DNA from: Lysinibacillus timonensis
GTDB taxonomy: Bacteria; Bacillota; Bacilli; Bacillales_A; Planococcaceae
Direction of reading: 5' to 3'
Length of the DNA stretch: 64,000 nt
Assembly: GCF_900291985.1 (NCBI RefSeq)
Contig: NZ_LT985980.1
Span: 1,372,001 to 1,436,000, forward strand
Both the position numbers and the translations under genes were made by a program. The first letter of the stretch is position 1, and each line of letters starts with the position of its first letter. Below the pieces are notes generated by a model. That model was given only the letters and a program-made list of their open reading frames with translations. It ran no database searches and was not told where the DNA came from. This document shows, one piece after another, positions 52,838-61,915 of the stretch.

Positions 52838-55180
52838 CTAAGATACATAAATTTCGTCTTTAAGACGTTTTAAAGCAGCCAAATAACCTTTCTTGCCACC
52901 AAAAGCTTTCACAATTTTTAAAGAGCTACCGAAACGTTGGAATTCTGGTAGTTCAAGAATCTCTGTTCCATCAATTTCTTGGATACCTTCATTCATATAC
53001 TTTTCTAATAGTAGTTCCAATACTTCACGCGCTACATCTTGATACTCATAAATATAGCCGCGCTTCTTTACATTGTTCGCTCGTTCTGCCTTCGTTAACG
53101 GTGGTTGGTCAAAAGCTAAATGACAAATTAAATCAAATTCATCTAGTTCACGTAACTGCGGTTCTTGTTCAAACAATGCTTCTAATAATATACCTTGTTC
53201 TTTTAATTCATCTAGAATAGCATGTTTTTGTTCCGCTTCATTCCACTTTCTTAAAAATGCCTCAAGCGTTGCAAATTCATTGCGGATGTTCTTCTTTGTG
53301 TAATCAATTAAGTTTTCTGTAATCAATTTACCGTTTGCATCATAGTAATGGACACGTTCACTAACAATTTGTACATCAACATCATTCACACGATATTTTA
53401 CTCGACCTGTGCCACCTTCTCCAGTTTCACCACCATCTGAATCACCTTCACCTTCTGGATCATCCCATCCATCTGGTGTTGGGTCATCTGGAATTTCACC
53501 ATCTACTGGTAGTTCTATAATTACTTCTGGAACGCCATCAAAGTCTGGATCAGCAAATAAACGGCTCACGTTACGGAAATCCATAATTGTAAAGTACTCT
53601 TTCCCATACTCAGGGTCTAAACGTGTACCACGACCAATAATCTGTTTGAATTCGGTCATCGAATTGATATTTGAATCGAGCACAATCAGCTTACACGTTT
53701 TTGCATCGACACCTGTTGTTAATAGTTTTGAAGTTGTAACGATTGTTGGATATTTACTTGAGCGATCGATAAAATTATCTAGCTGAGCTTTACCTTCTGG
53801 GTTGTCCCCAGTAATACGCATAATGTATTTCGAGTTTTCTTTAACTAAATCTTGATTAAGATTAACTAAAGCACTTCTCATACGTTCTGCATGGTCAATA
53901 TCTATACAGAATACAATCGTTTTATCAAAACGGTCGTGTTTCTTTAAGAACTCTGTCACACGTCTTGCAACAGCATTTGTACGATCATCAATGACAATGT
54001 TTTTGTCAAAGTCTTTGATGTTATATTCTCGGTCTTCAATTTCCTGACCAAACATATCAAGCTTACCCTTTTCAGGACGATAGCCCTCAAGATCACGATC
54101 TAAACCAACACGAATCACTTTGTAAGGAGCTAAGAATCCATCATCAATACCTTGCTTTAAGCTATACGTATAAATTGGTTCACCAAAATACATGATATTT
54201 GAAGTATCTTTTGTTTCCTTCGGCGTAGCCGTTAAACCAATATGAGTTGTACCTTGAGCACTAAAATATTCCAACACCCTTCGCCAGCGACTTTCTTCTT
54301 TCGCTGAACCACGATGTGCCTCATCAATAATTACAAGATCAAAGAAATCAGGCTTGAATTGACGGAAGGGTTCATTTCCTTCATCACCAGCCAATTGATG
54401 GTATAAAGCTAAATAAATTTCATATGAACTATCAAGCTTGTGGTTTTCAACTTTTGTCATGACTTTTTCAAAAGGCTTAAAATCATTCACCATCGTTTGA
54501 TCTACTAAAATGTTACGGTCGGCCAAGAATAGTACGCGTTTTTTTACCCCTGCCTTCCACAAACGATAAATGATTTGGAATGCAGTGTATGTTTTCCCTG
54601 TTCCTGTTGCCATAACAAGCATTATACGCTCTTGTCCTCTTGCAATAGCATCAATTGAACGGTTGATAGCAACACGTTGATAATAACGTGGAGTTTTATC
54701 ACCTAATTTATAATAATATGGCTCATCAATTAGTTTCTTTTGTTGTTCGTTCAATCCTGCATCGATAGTGTATCGTTGCCATAAATCATCATGTGAAGGA
54801 AACTCATTCAATTGAATGGTACGTTCTTCACCAGTTAAACGATTATGCTCCACAAATGCATCACCATTTGAGCTATAAGCATAAGGAATATCTAGTATCT
54901 CAGCATATTCAATTGCTTGCTGCATTCCCCCACCAATTGGATGTTTATTATCTTTTGCCTCAACAATTGCCAAAGGATAATTACTTTTATGCATCAATAA
55001 ATAGTCAGCACGTTTTTGTTTCGCTCTTGATGTCATATTACCGCGCACAATGACACGCCCATCCGTAAAGCTATGTTCAAAATGCACTTGAGATTTCAAA
55101 TCCCACCCAGCACCCACAATTGCTGGTGTGATGTATTTATTTTTGATATCTTCTTCAGTCATTGTTGCTTTTGATTTCAT
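52838..55180 (-). CDS. hsdR: Type I restriction endonuclease subunit
   Basis: 780 residues from ATG 55180 (GGTGG at good spacing); the frame is open to 55204. An N-terminal endonuclease domain has the D...ExK signature (RADYLL...AIVEAKD). SF2 translocase motifs follow: ATGTGKTYTAFQ, LFLADRNILVDQT, IIDEAHRGSA, LTATPKET and IIGRGTRLD. A Gly/Asp/Glu-rich linker precedes the C-terminal helical HsdR domain. Cuts foreign DNA lacking the methyl mark after ATP-driven translocation. First gene of hsdRMS. Confidence 0.95.
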   Translation of the reverse strand: MKSKATMTEEDIKNKYITPAIVGAGWDLKSQVHFEHSFTDGRVIVRGNMTSRAKQKRADYLLMHKSNYPLAIVEAKDNKHPIGGGMQQAIEYAEILDIPYAYSSNGDAFVEHNRLTGEERTIQLNEFPSHDDLWQRYTIDAGLNEQQKKLIDEPYYYKLGDKTPRYYQRVAINRSIDAIARGQERIMLVMATGTGKTYTAFQIIYRLWKAGVKKRVLFLADRNILVDQTMVNDFKPFEKVMTKVENHKLDSSYEIYLALYHQLAGDEGNEPFRQFKPDFFDLVIIDEAHRGSAKEESRWRRVLEYFSAQGTTHIGLTATPKETKDTSNIMYFGEPIYTYSLKQGIDDGFLAPYKVIRVGLDRDLEGYRPEKGKLDMFGQEIEDREYNIKDFDKNIVIDDRTNAVARRVTEFLKKHDRFDKTIVFCIDIDHAERMRSALVNLNQDLVKENSKYIMRITGDNPEGKAQLDNFIDRSSKYPTIVTTSKLLTTGVDAKTCKLIVLDSNINSMTEFKQIIGRGTRLDPEYGKEYFTIMDFRNVSRLFADPDFDGVPEVIIELPVDGEIPDDPTPDGWDDPEGEGDSDGGETGEGGTGRVKYRVNDVDVQIVSERVHYYDANGKLITENLIDYTKKNIRNEFATLEAFLRKWNEAEQKHAILDELKEQGILLEALFEQEPQLRELDEFDLICHLAFDQPPLTKAERANNVKKRGYIYEYQDVAREVLELLLEKYMNEGIQEIDGTEILELPEFQRFGSSLKIVKAFGGKKGYLAALKRLKDEIYVS

Positions 55181-55204
55181 ATCATTACCACCCTTTTTGA
55201 GCAA

Positions 55205-55486
55205 GAACAGACCTCAATCATTTTATAATATATATTTTACATTACTTTGTAGGATTTGAGGCACTATCTTTTATATTTATCTCTTTCAAAAGTCTGATAT
55301 AGACAAAAAAACACATATATTTTCTCCTAGCACCACGTTTTATATACGAAAAGGGTACCCCTCCCGTTTCATGCCCCACCCCTCTTTAAAAGTCGTTATC
55401 TGTCCAACTCGGATGGATGACGGCTTTTTTGCTTTACAGAGAAGACATGCGTAGTGAGAGGAACACATTGAAAGGAGGTGAACAAG
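55205..55486. other. Divergent intergenic region between hsdR and small mobile-element genes
   Basis: At 55388-55432 an imperfect stem followed by TTTTTT reads as a plus-strand terminator with no obvious upstream gene. AAAGGAGGTG at 55471-55480 serves the ATG at 55487. Confidence 0.4.
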
Positions 55487-55690
55487 ATGAATGATGCTGT
55501 TAAACGTGTATTGATCCGCGCAAAAGAGTTGAATAAGTGGGTTGCACTTAATCATTTTCCAGAGCTGCAAGTGAATCACTCGGTATTGAGGAAGCTTGAA
55601 GATGAAGGTTATCTATTGATTCATCGTCATGCGAAAGAAGGTATGTTGATGAAGTTGACGATGAAAGGTTATCGATGCTTCAAACAATGA
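55487..55690 (+). CDS. Small winged-helix-like protein
   Basis: 67 residues from ATG 55487 (AAAGGAGGTG upstream; an in-frame GTG lies at 55478). Reads MNDAVKRVLIRAKELNKW, HSVLRKLEDEGYLLIHRHAKEG and LTMKGYRCFKQ; the LRKLEDEGYL...LTMKG pattern is that of a winged helix. Possibly a small regulator of the mobile element. First of three plus-strand genes divergent from hsdR. Confidence 0.55.
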   Translation: MNDAVKRVLIRAKELNKWVALNHFPELQVNHSVLRKLEDEGYLLIHRHAKEGMLMKLTMKGYRCFKQ

Positions 55691-55730
55691 TTCCTGATTA
55701 TCTACACCAAAAAAATTGGAGGAAAAGAAA

Positions 55731-56123
55731 ATGAGAAAACAGCTATGGGATTTTATTAGAAATCTAACCCAGAACGAGAATGGAAGAGATATTTCTTTAA
55801 ATGAAGTACGTCTCATCTACAACAAGCTTCAGGAGGAGATGAATCATCTATTCAATGAAATCAATAATGCAGTTGATCGAAATGACTATGTGAAGTTAAT
55901 AATTCTCGCTAATCGTCGTAAGCAAGTACATGCAGCAATCGATGCAATCGAATCTTTATATGATGCAGATGAATTACGTTCGTCTTCAAACAACACCATC
56001 ATCGACGAAATCATAAAACATGAAAAGATGCTTCGTAAACATCTGCAAGAAGCGTCCGCACACATCTCGAATCAGTTTAATGACTTCATACAAAAAACAT
56101 TACGCTTCACAGGAAAGGAGTAA
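55731..56123 (+). CDS. Phage/ICE-type helical protein of unknown function
   Basis: 130 residues from ATG 55731 (GGAGGAAAAG upstream). Strongly helical, charged, probably coiled-coil: RLIYNKLQEEMNHLFNEI, LIILANRRKQVHAAIDAIESL. Ends 7 bp before the next ATG, so the two are co-transcribed. No family recognised. Confidence 0.6.
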   Translation: MRKQLWDFIRNLTQNENGRDISLNEVRLIYNKLQEEMNHLFNEINNAVDRNDYVKLIILANRRKQVHAAIDAIESLYDADELRSSSNNTIIDEIIKHEKMLRKHLQEASAHISNQFNDFIQKTLRFTGKE

Positions 56124-56130
56124 TTATCAT

Positions 56131-56691
56131 ATGGAAACGAAACATGTGAATCCAAACAATGTAATCCCTTTTAGCAATACATCGCCATCTGCATCTACAT
56201 CATCATCTACGCTGCCGAATCTAGTAATAACGCCAGAAGAAGCTAAACAGCGTATTCAGGCATTGAATGAGTTTGTTCAATCATCCATGGTTAAAGGGAT
56301 TGATTACGGACTAATCAATGGATTCTCAAAACCAACCTTATTAAAACCTGGTGCAGAGAAGTTGTGTGATGCATTTGGTTTCTCTAAGACTGTCGATGTC
56401 GTTAATCGTATTGAACAATGGGAGACAGGTATTTTCTCATATGAGGTAAAAGTAACGCTGTCGAATAAAGAAACTGGCGTTATCGAATCTGAGGGCATTG
56501 GTTCATGCAATAGTAAAGAGGCTGCCTATCGTTACAGTGATTCATTCACTATCGTCAATACGTTGTTAAAGATGGCTAAGAAACGAGCATTAATTGATGC
56601 TGTATTATCTGCAACTAGAGCAAGTGGATTGTTTACTCAAGATATCGAGGACTTTCCTAAGAAGAATATAACAAACAGTATAGAAGAATAG
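56131..56691 (+). CDS. Phage/ICE-type protein of unknown function, possibly recombination-related
   Basis: 186 residues from ATG 56131 (GGAAAGGAG upstream); an earlier frame start inside the previous gene is rejected. After a Ser/Pro-rich lead (residues 8-28) comes a compact domain: TPEEAKQRIQALNEFVQSS, DYGLINGFSKPTLLKPGAEKL and FSYEVKVTLSNKETG, ending SFTIVNTLLKMAKKRALIDAVL. This layout resembles single-strand-annealing/Erf-like proteins of phages and conjugative elements, but I am not sure of the family. Confidence 0.55.
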   Translation: METKHVNPNNVIPFSNTSPSASTSSSTLPNLVITPEEAKQRIQALNEFVQSSMVKGIDYGLINGFSKPTLLKPGAEKLCDAFGFSKTVDVVNRIEQWETGIFSYEVKVTLSNKETGVIESEGIGSCNSKEAAYRYSDSFTIVNTLLKMAKKRALIDAVLSATRASGLFTQDIEDFPKKNITNSIEE

Positions 56692-56786
56692 AATTAAGGT
56701 GTCACTTTATTTAATTATTGTAATGTAATATACAGGTACTATAGGAAAAGAGTATTTTATTTTTGAAACTACCGGATTTTATTTGA

Positions 56787-57143
56787 ATTGAAATACTAGT
56801 ATTCATAAGCTTTTTAACGGTTGTTATCCCAGCACTTTTTAAAGAAAACCTAAATGGAACTTGGGTTAGAACTTACACTTCTAAGGATTTAAAAAACCTT
56901 AAAACATATAGAGAAGATATTCACCTTATAATTAAACAAAACTATATATCATTAAATATTATTTCAATTACAGAGAGCTAAATCTCTTTCTTATTCAGAA
57001 TCATTAAAATTAAAAAACAAAAATGTATATGCTTCTACTGAAGATGATGATTTAGTTGAAAATTTTAGGAAAGGTGCTTCTGAATTAGAATTTATTAAAA
57101 TTAAAAATGATATAAAAAAAATATTAAAACGCAAAATTTTTTA
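56787..57143 (+). pseudogene. Frameshifted remnant of a small membrane protein
   Basis: Plus strand: one frame reads a hydrophobic helix ILVFISFLTVVIPALF then KENLNGTWVRTYTSKDL and HLIIKQNYISLNIISIT, stops, and the sense continues in another frame as KSLSYSESLKLKNKNVYA...KKILKRKIF. The order helix, GTW, I-x-Q-x-x-x-x-I, SxSYS is reminiscent of CBASS Cap15-type beta-barrel effectors, but too weak to name. No start codon; inactive. Confidence 0.35.
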
Positions 57144-57609
57144 GAAGCAGTTTTTATAATAATGCTGGCACCATTTTGAGTTGAAAAATAGGGACTATAT
57201 TGAAAAATATGAAACAATATAAAAGTATTTTAAGACGGAGGGAAAATAATGTTTGCATATATAGATGGTATTTCCAGCTGGCATTTCAGAAGACTTGAAA
57301 GGTTCATTTTTAGCATTAAGATATGCAAAAGCTAATGGTAAAAACATCCTTTCATTTTATTCATATGAAAATGGATTTACCTTATAAATAACAATTTCAC
57401 ATTCCTTATATTTTGACAGTAGCATAACAACATATCGCCCGTTTAAAGTTACAACCTTAAAAATGGCGATAGACTACACGACTTTCCAGTGTATTTAGGT
57501 GTTGATCTGCTTACTAATGATAATTATTTTCTAAATTATTATTATAGAACAAACCTCGTTAACTATTTACATTAGAAGGTCTTAGAATCTAGCTTAAAAC
57601 ATGCATTTG
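57144..57609. other. Degenerate intergenic sequence
   Basis: Around 57249-57390 a plus-strand sequence shifts frame after ATGTTTGCATATATAG and continues VFPAGISEDLKGSFLALRYA, probably another decayed gene of unknown type. No intact frame. Confidence 0.35.
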
Positions 57610-58371
57610 TTATTTATCATTTTTAAAAAAGTTATGTTTGAATTCTCGTATTATAAAATCAAAAATTGCAAAAGTAACTAAAGCTTCTTTAATGAATGCT
57701 GTACTTAAAATTACTTCAATAACTACTAAAATATCTGGTATAATTTCTTCAAAAAACTCTATATGTTTAATTCCGTTTGATACTTCATCATATAAATTTT
57801 CAAACATACCATCAGTGAATCCAATAATATTGACTAATAAATATATTCCACCATACAAAATATACACCTGTAATGATAAAGAATGCCTTTCTATAATATA
57901 TTTTAAATATTTATTAATAAAATTTGTTGAGTAAGTAGAGTTTGGAATTTTATTGAATAAGATTAATGTTCTAATATATATTTTTTTGAATACTTTTGAA
58001 TGTGCATAAATTAAGAAAAATGTTAAACATGATATATAAATCAAACTTGCCCACGAAATATTTACAAAATCCAGCAATATACTTAAAGCTAATATAATAA
58101 CAGGCATTAAAACTATAAAGAATGATAGAGGAATGATTATAAATACAAACAAGTAAAAAATTAAAAAATATAAACATACCAAAAGCATAACTAATAGAAA
58201 TGAAATAATAATAATAACAAATGGAAGATATCGAATTATCCAAGGAATTTTAAACCATCCACTTAATTTACCTTTTATTCTAATAACACTTTCAAAATAG
58301 TACATAATAGGGATTCTACAAAAATATAAACAGAACAATAGATAAACGATTTCAAAATAACTAAAATTCAC
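57610..58371 (-). CDS. Polytopic membrane protein of unknown function
   Basis: 253 residues, rich in Ile/Phe, with about six membrane helices (near 5-25, 44-100 in two or three passes, 105-122, 168-187, 214-240). No soluble domain of note and no recognised family. AT-rich, like the surrounding accessory DNA. Lies between the decayed sequences and the ssrA fragment C. Confidence 0.55.
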   Translation of the reverse strand: MNFSYFEIVYLLFCLYFCRIPIMYYFESVIRIKGKLSGWFKIPWIIRYLPFVIIIISFLLVMLLVCLYFLIFYLFVFIIIPLSFFIVLMPVIILALSILLDFVNISWASLIYISCLTFFLIYAHSKVFKKIYIRTLILFNKIPNSTYSTNFINKYLKYIIERHSLSLQVYILYGGIYLLVNIIGFTDGMFENLYDEVSNGIKHIEFFEEIIPDILVVIEVILSTAFIKEALVTFAIFDFIIREFKHNFFKNDK

Positions 58372-58526
58372 ATTTACCCCAACTCTCTCAAATATCTCTA
58401 CTATATATTATATAGAAACTTGAAAATAAGGATAATAAAAGGGTTATATAACAAGAGTTCAACTCTCGCTCAATATCCCTATCACAAAAATCGTTGATAT
58501 AACTGTGTTTCATAATCATTTATTGA

Positions 58527-58770
58527 TGGAGACGACCTGAGTCGAACCCGCCTCCAGAAACTCCAATACTTAAAATTCTGTAAATTTAGTTTGTCTTATT
58601 CCATTTGATGCACACGTTTGCCGACAAACAGGCGTCCTGAGCACTAACTTGGAATCTCTTGACGGTGACTTAAGTGGCACCACCGACCGTAATCCCGCTA
58701 AAGTTGGACCCCACGTTCTCTACATGATAGAGAGGCAGAGCTCTACGAGACTAGCTTCATAACTAATACT
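58527..58770 (-). pseudogene. ssrA: tmRNA (ssrA) 3' fragment with attachment site C
   Basis: On the minus strand the 3' end reads GTTTCTGGAGGCGGGTTCGAC then TCAGGTCGTCTCCA, matching the conserved end of Bacillales tmRNA (TTTCTGGA..GGGTTCGACTC..CGTCTCCA). Upstream about 200 nt have tmRNA-like structured character (GAGCTCTGCCTCTC with GAGAAC, CTTTAGCGGGATTACGG, CACCGTCAAGAGA). The 5' part (GGGGACG...GGATTCGACA) is absent: the Fic terminator begins about 30 bp beyond. The T-stem is damaged (GCGGG opposite CAGGT). A partial, decayed copy is likely; the working ssrA should be elsewhere. Confidence 0.55.
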
Positions 58771-58796
58771 TTCGACCTAATTCATTTTAAAATAAA

Positions 58797-58838
58797 TAAA
58801 AAAGGATCTCGTACATTCAAAGTACAATATCCTCGGTT
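58797..58838 (-). terminator. Terminator of the fic gene
   Basis: On the minus strand GGATATTGTACTTT pairs with ATGTACGAGATCC, followed by TTTTTTAT, directly after the Fic stop. A related hairpin follows the second fic copy. Confidence 0.75.
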
Positions 58839-58840
58839 AC

Positions 58841-59419
58841 TCATTCAATTTTTTCTAGCGTATTATAAATAATTTGTTCAAGTTTCGAAGTATTATATTT
58901 GGATTCAATCATTGCTTGTATATATTCTTCTTTTTGCAGCTGATTGTAATGCCAAATAAATCCTTTTGATAGAGACCGATTTTGAATGAATATTCGAATA
59001 GTACGGCCGTTTCCCTCTCGAAATGGATGAAGCATGTTTAATTCTGCTTTGTAGTAGGCTAATTGTTTTGCCGCTACCTGAGTGGTCAGCCAATCAGGTT
59101 CCTTTTCTAATTGTCGGAAAATATCATTAGCCATAGTTTCTATGAACTGGAACTGACAGAATCTTGTATTACCTTTTGTTAATTGGACATTACGTATCTT
59201 GCCTGCAGATTTATAAATATCTTGAAATAAGTGGTGGTGTAGTTGAACCAAATCATTAAAAGTGAACCCTTGCACTTTATAGAGCCCTTGCTCCAATTGA
59301 AATGAACGAATGAAAAAGGCGTACTGCTCAATCTTCTCAAGTTCTTCTAAATTTTCGACTTTCTGAACACTCTGAGAAAGAAGAAATGTTTCATCTTCAT
59401 CAAAATTATATTTTCCCAT
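58841..59419 (-). CDS. fic: Fic family AMP-transferase toxin
   Basis: 192 residues. Fic core HPFREGNGRTIR at 131-142 is complete, with catalytic His131. A flap segment GNTRFCQF precedes it, and the N-terminal helix MGKYNFDEDETFLL matches the truncated copy at 23034. Fic enzymes transfer AMP to target proteins (in related toxins, gyrase and topoisomerase IV) and are held inactive by the small antitoxin. The ATG lies inside the antitoxin gene end (14-bp overlap). No inhibitory helix is seen in Fic itself, so inhibition must come from the partner. Confidence 0.88.
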   Translation of the reverse strand: MGKYNFDEDETFLLSQSVQKVENLEELEKIEQYAFFIRSFQLEQGLYKVQGFTFNDLVQLHHHLFQDIYKSAGKIRNVQLTKGNTRFCQFQFIETMANDIFRQLEKEPDWLTTQVAAKQLAYYKAELNMLHPFREGNGRTIRIFIQNRSLSKGFIWHYNQLQKEEYIQAMIESKYNTSKLEQIIYNTLEKIE

Positions 59420-59579
59420 TATTCAACACGTCTCTTATTAATTTTGGAGTAATCGGTTGACCTGAATTGACCACTTCTATAGCCTTTTTGGCAATTATAG
59501 GGTCTATAGTGAAATTTTCCAAAGTCAAATTTTTCTCTACTCGTTTATATTCAATAGAATTTTCAGTGATTTTTTTCAT
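59406..59579 (-). CDS. Antitoxin of the Fic pair
   Basis: 57 residues, MKKITENSIEYKRVEKNLTL then ENFTIDP, IEVVNSGQPITP and VLNNGKI. Homologous over its length to the solo antitoxin at 22874-23050. Directly upstream of and overlapping fic, the standard order for VbhA-like antitoxins. A strict (S/T)xxxE(G/N) inhibitory motif is not obvious by eye. Confidence 0.75.
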   Translation of the reverse strand: MKKITENSIEYKRVEKNLTLENFTIDPIIAKKAIEVVNSGQPITPKLIRDVLNNGKI

Positions 59580-59647
59580 TCTAGTTACACCCCGCCTATG
59601 GGAATTTTTTATAAAGAAAAAACAGCTTAGATTACTTTAGAATCAAG

Positions 59648-59683
59648 GAGAAAGCGTGGAATTCAGTACCTCCACGCTTTCTT
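59648..59683. terminator. Hairpin after the protease gene
   Basis: AGAAAGCGTGGA pairs with TCCACGCTTTCTT (12-bp stem, 10-nt loop). The minus-strand U-tract is short; may act in either direction. Confidence 0.55.
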
Positions 59684-59695
59684 AGAAATTCAGTA

Positions 59696-60655
59696 TTAAT
59701 GATTTCTTAATACACTATAGACAAATGTATACATATCCGAATTCATTTTAGGACCTGCGTTATATAAAGGTTGTTGCGAAACCAATTCAGATATACCTGA
59801 ACTATGAATACCCACCACTTGGTTACTTTCATTTAATAACGCAGAACCTGATTGCCCTCCGGCTGTATCGATATGATACCTTGCTACATTCGTTGTCTCC
59901 TCAAATACATTGCCTCTCATGCCGTATTGATGAATCCCGAAATCAGGATTCGTATTAATTAAATCTCCAGGATAACCAAAGATGCCTATTTCCTGATTAA
60001 GTAAGCTTGAAATACGTTTAATACTCAAATAGCCCACTCGTTCTCCTGCATCCATATTATTGTTTTTATCAAGAATAAATACAGAATAATCGTTTGCAAC
60101 ATCGTTGTCATAAGATTCTGGAACAAATACATTTGTAACAGCGTATCCGCCATAGTATGCTGTGTTATTACCAACACCAGGAATAAATAAAGCGGCTACT
60201 AGTGGTGATCCCGTCCGATTATTAAATGTACAATGAGCATTTGTTAGTACTTTGTTTGTACCTATTAAAGTGCCTGTACATGATGCACCTGTATTATCTT
60301 CAAATAGTAATGATAAGTAACCAATTGTACGAAATGGGTATGCTGTTGTATCAGCAACTCTTGTTCGATTATCTGGTCCAATAACAAGAAATGGTGAAAT
60401 GTTTCCTTCTGTTAATTGATTTTTAGAGAGAGTGTTTCCTAACAATTCATCGAGTTTAACAGGAATTGTATCACCTGTTCCCCTAAATGATTCTGTTTCA
60501 CTACTAAAAGGAGCATGTCTTAATTCATTATCATCGATGTAATTAATTTCTACTTTTTTTCCTAATTCAATGTTCATATTTGCATCTTTTGCAAATACAT
60601 TAATTGGAATTAGCATAAAAACTATTAAAAGGATGGTTAATATAGACTTTTTCAT
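59696..60655 (-). CDS. Secreted V8-like (glutamyl endopeptidase family) serine protease
   Basis: 319 residues. Signal peptide (1-22, ending VFA), a propeptide of about 75 residues, then an S1B trypsin-like domain. Catalytic triad: His141 in LTNAHC, Asp189 in NDVANDYSVF and Ser269 in TAGGQSGSAL. The TAGGQSGS phrase and C-terminal HSSG are typical of Bacillus glutamyl endopeptidases (Mpr/BlaSE), with specificity for Glu or Asp likely. Extracellular. A GGGGG-type ribosome site precedes the ATG. Confidence 0.88.
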   Translation of the reverse strand: MKKSILTILLIVFMLIPINVFAKDANMNIELGKKVEINYIDDNELRHAPFSSETESFRGTGDTIPVKLDELLGNTLSKNQLTEGNISPFLVIGPDNRTRVADTTAYPFRTIGYLSLLFEDNTGASCTGTLIGTNKVLTNAHCTFNNRTGSPLVAALFIPGVGNNTAYYGGYAVTNVFVPESYDNDVANDYSVFILDKNNNMDAGERVGYLSIKRISSLLNQEIGIFGYPGDLINTNPDFGIHQYGMRGNVFEETTNVARYHIDTAGGQSGSALLNESNQVVGIHSSGISELVSQQPLYNAGPKMNSDMYTFVYSVLRNH

Positions 60656-60804
60656 TTTTCTTACCCCCTAAAGTTTAATTTACCCGTATTATAGAAATGC
60701 TTGTATATATTGTCAATTTACTAATCTAAAAAAAATAACACTACTATAAAATGTCTAGTTAATACTAGTTGTTTTCATAGAGTGCTAATTATTATTAGAT
60801 TTCT

Positions 60805-61224
60805 TTATAATTTTTGGATTTTTTCAACTTTAATTTGGGCAGGATGTGATTCTAATACTACAGAATACCATATTTCAACCTTATCACCTGTCCTTAATTC
60901 ACCAATAATTGCTTCAACTGGCTTACCAAACAGCAAATAATCTGAAGGGTGTCCCATAAACGTTGACAACTCAGACCATAGTATATTTTTTATATCTTCT
61001 ACAGGTAAATCATTTTCATGAATAAAATAAATAGAGGCATCATTTATTATTACATGACCAACCACTCCTTTCTCATTGGTATTTACAACGGAAGGAGTCT
61101 CAGTACTTGGTGTATTTTCATAATTAGTAGACTTTATCGAAAAACTAAAAATAGCCAATGAAAGGATTCCAACAAATAATACTATTGATATACCAATCAA
61201 CCATTTTTGGAATGTCAAGTTCAA
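60805..61224 (-). CDS. Hypothetical single-pass membrane protein
   Basis: 139 residues: helix at about 9-30 (IGISIVLFVGILSLAIFSF), then an extracellular domain with VVGHVIINDASIYFIHEND, LLFGKPVEAIIGELRTGDKVEIWY and HPAQIKVEKIQKL, which resembles DUF3221-type small beta-barrel domains. Follows the 73-residue gene on the minus strand, 28 bp away. Function unknown. Confidence 0.6.
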   Translation of the reverse strand: MNLTFQKWLIGISIVLFVGILSLAIFSFSIKSTNYENTPSTETPSVVNTNEKGVVGHVIINDASIYFIHENDLPVEDIKNILWSELSTFMGHPSDYLLFGKPVEAIIGELRTGDKVEIWYSVVLESHPAQIKVEKIQKL

Positions 61225-61252
61225 TTAACCTCCTTGATTATATGTGACTTCT

Positions 61253-61474
61253 TTAATCATATTTAAATGCAATTTGCTCAAACGGAAATTCTATATGTAG
61301 TTCTTCAATTGCTTTATAAATAGCTTCATCTAATTCATCAGAAAACCACATAGCAAAATGTTGATTAAAACCCTTGTAATTAACAATGACTTTGTATTTG
61401 AAATTCTGGTAATTCATTATAGGAACCTGATATTCATAGCCATTTTGAATTAACATAAATTTATTATTATGCAT
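61253..61474 (-). CDS. Small hypothetical protein
   Basis: 73 residues, beta-rich then helical: FKYKVIVNYKGFNQHFAMWF and SDELDEAIYKAIEELHIEFPFE. Soluble. No family recognised. Probably co-transcribed with the downstream membrane protein gene. Confidence 0.5.
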   Translation of the reverse strand: MHNNKFMLIQNGYEYQVPIMNYQNFKYKVIVNYKGFNQHFAMWFSDELDEAIYKAIEELHIEFPFEQIAFKYD

Positions 61475-61708
61475 ATTGAATCACCCCATTTAATATTATT
61501 CAACTTTCTATAGAACAGCCCTCTACTTATTTCGAACTTTTCGTAAAAGTTAGCACTAATCTTACTTTAAGGTGTAATACATTATGGAATTAACCTGCCC
61601 TGTTAGTTCAATAACTTCAACAAAAAAGAGTTTTAATCCTACTGGATTAACGCCGTCCGTATGTACAATTTCCAGCATAGTGTTTGAAACGGTTTCACAC
61701 TATACCCC

Positions 61709-61750
61709 CTAAAAAAAAAAGCCCAGTCCTCGGAAGGAACATGGGCTTGA
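61709..61750 (-). terminator. Minus-strand terminator downstream of the group II intron
   Basis: AGCCCATGTTCC and GAGGACTGGGCT form a stem, followed by ten T residues on the minus strand. Confidence 0.75.
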
Positions 61751-61915
61751 TCGTTAAGATCACTATATTATATGCTATTTACTAGTGTCAAATACTATCA
61801 AAAGCCCATTCTTAAGAAATTCAAACTAAACAATAAAAACACCAAAACCCAATAATTTAAAGGATATTAGCGTTAGTATTTTCTAATTTTTAAGAGATGG
61901 CAGGGCCTTAACCCA

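Noticed and set aside
53409-53786. 125-residue plus-strand frame inside hsdR
   Set aside because: Ser/Pro-rich antisense of the Gly/Asp linker of HsdR; no ribosome site.
58527-58770. Intact tmRNA gene
   Set aside because: The 5' third including the GGGGACG acceptor strand is missing and the T-stem is mispaired, so I call it a fragment.
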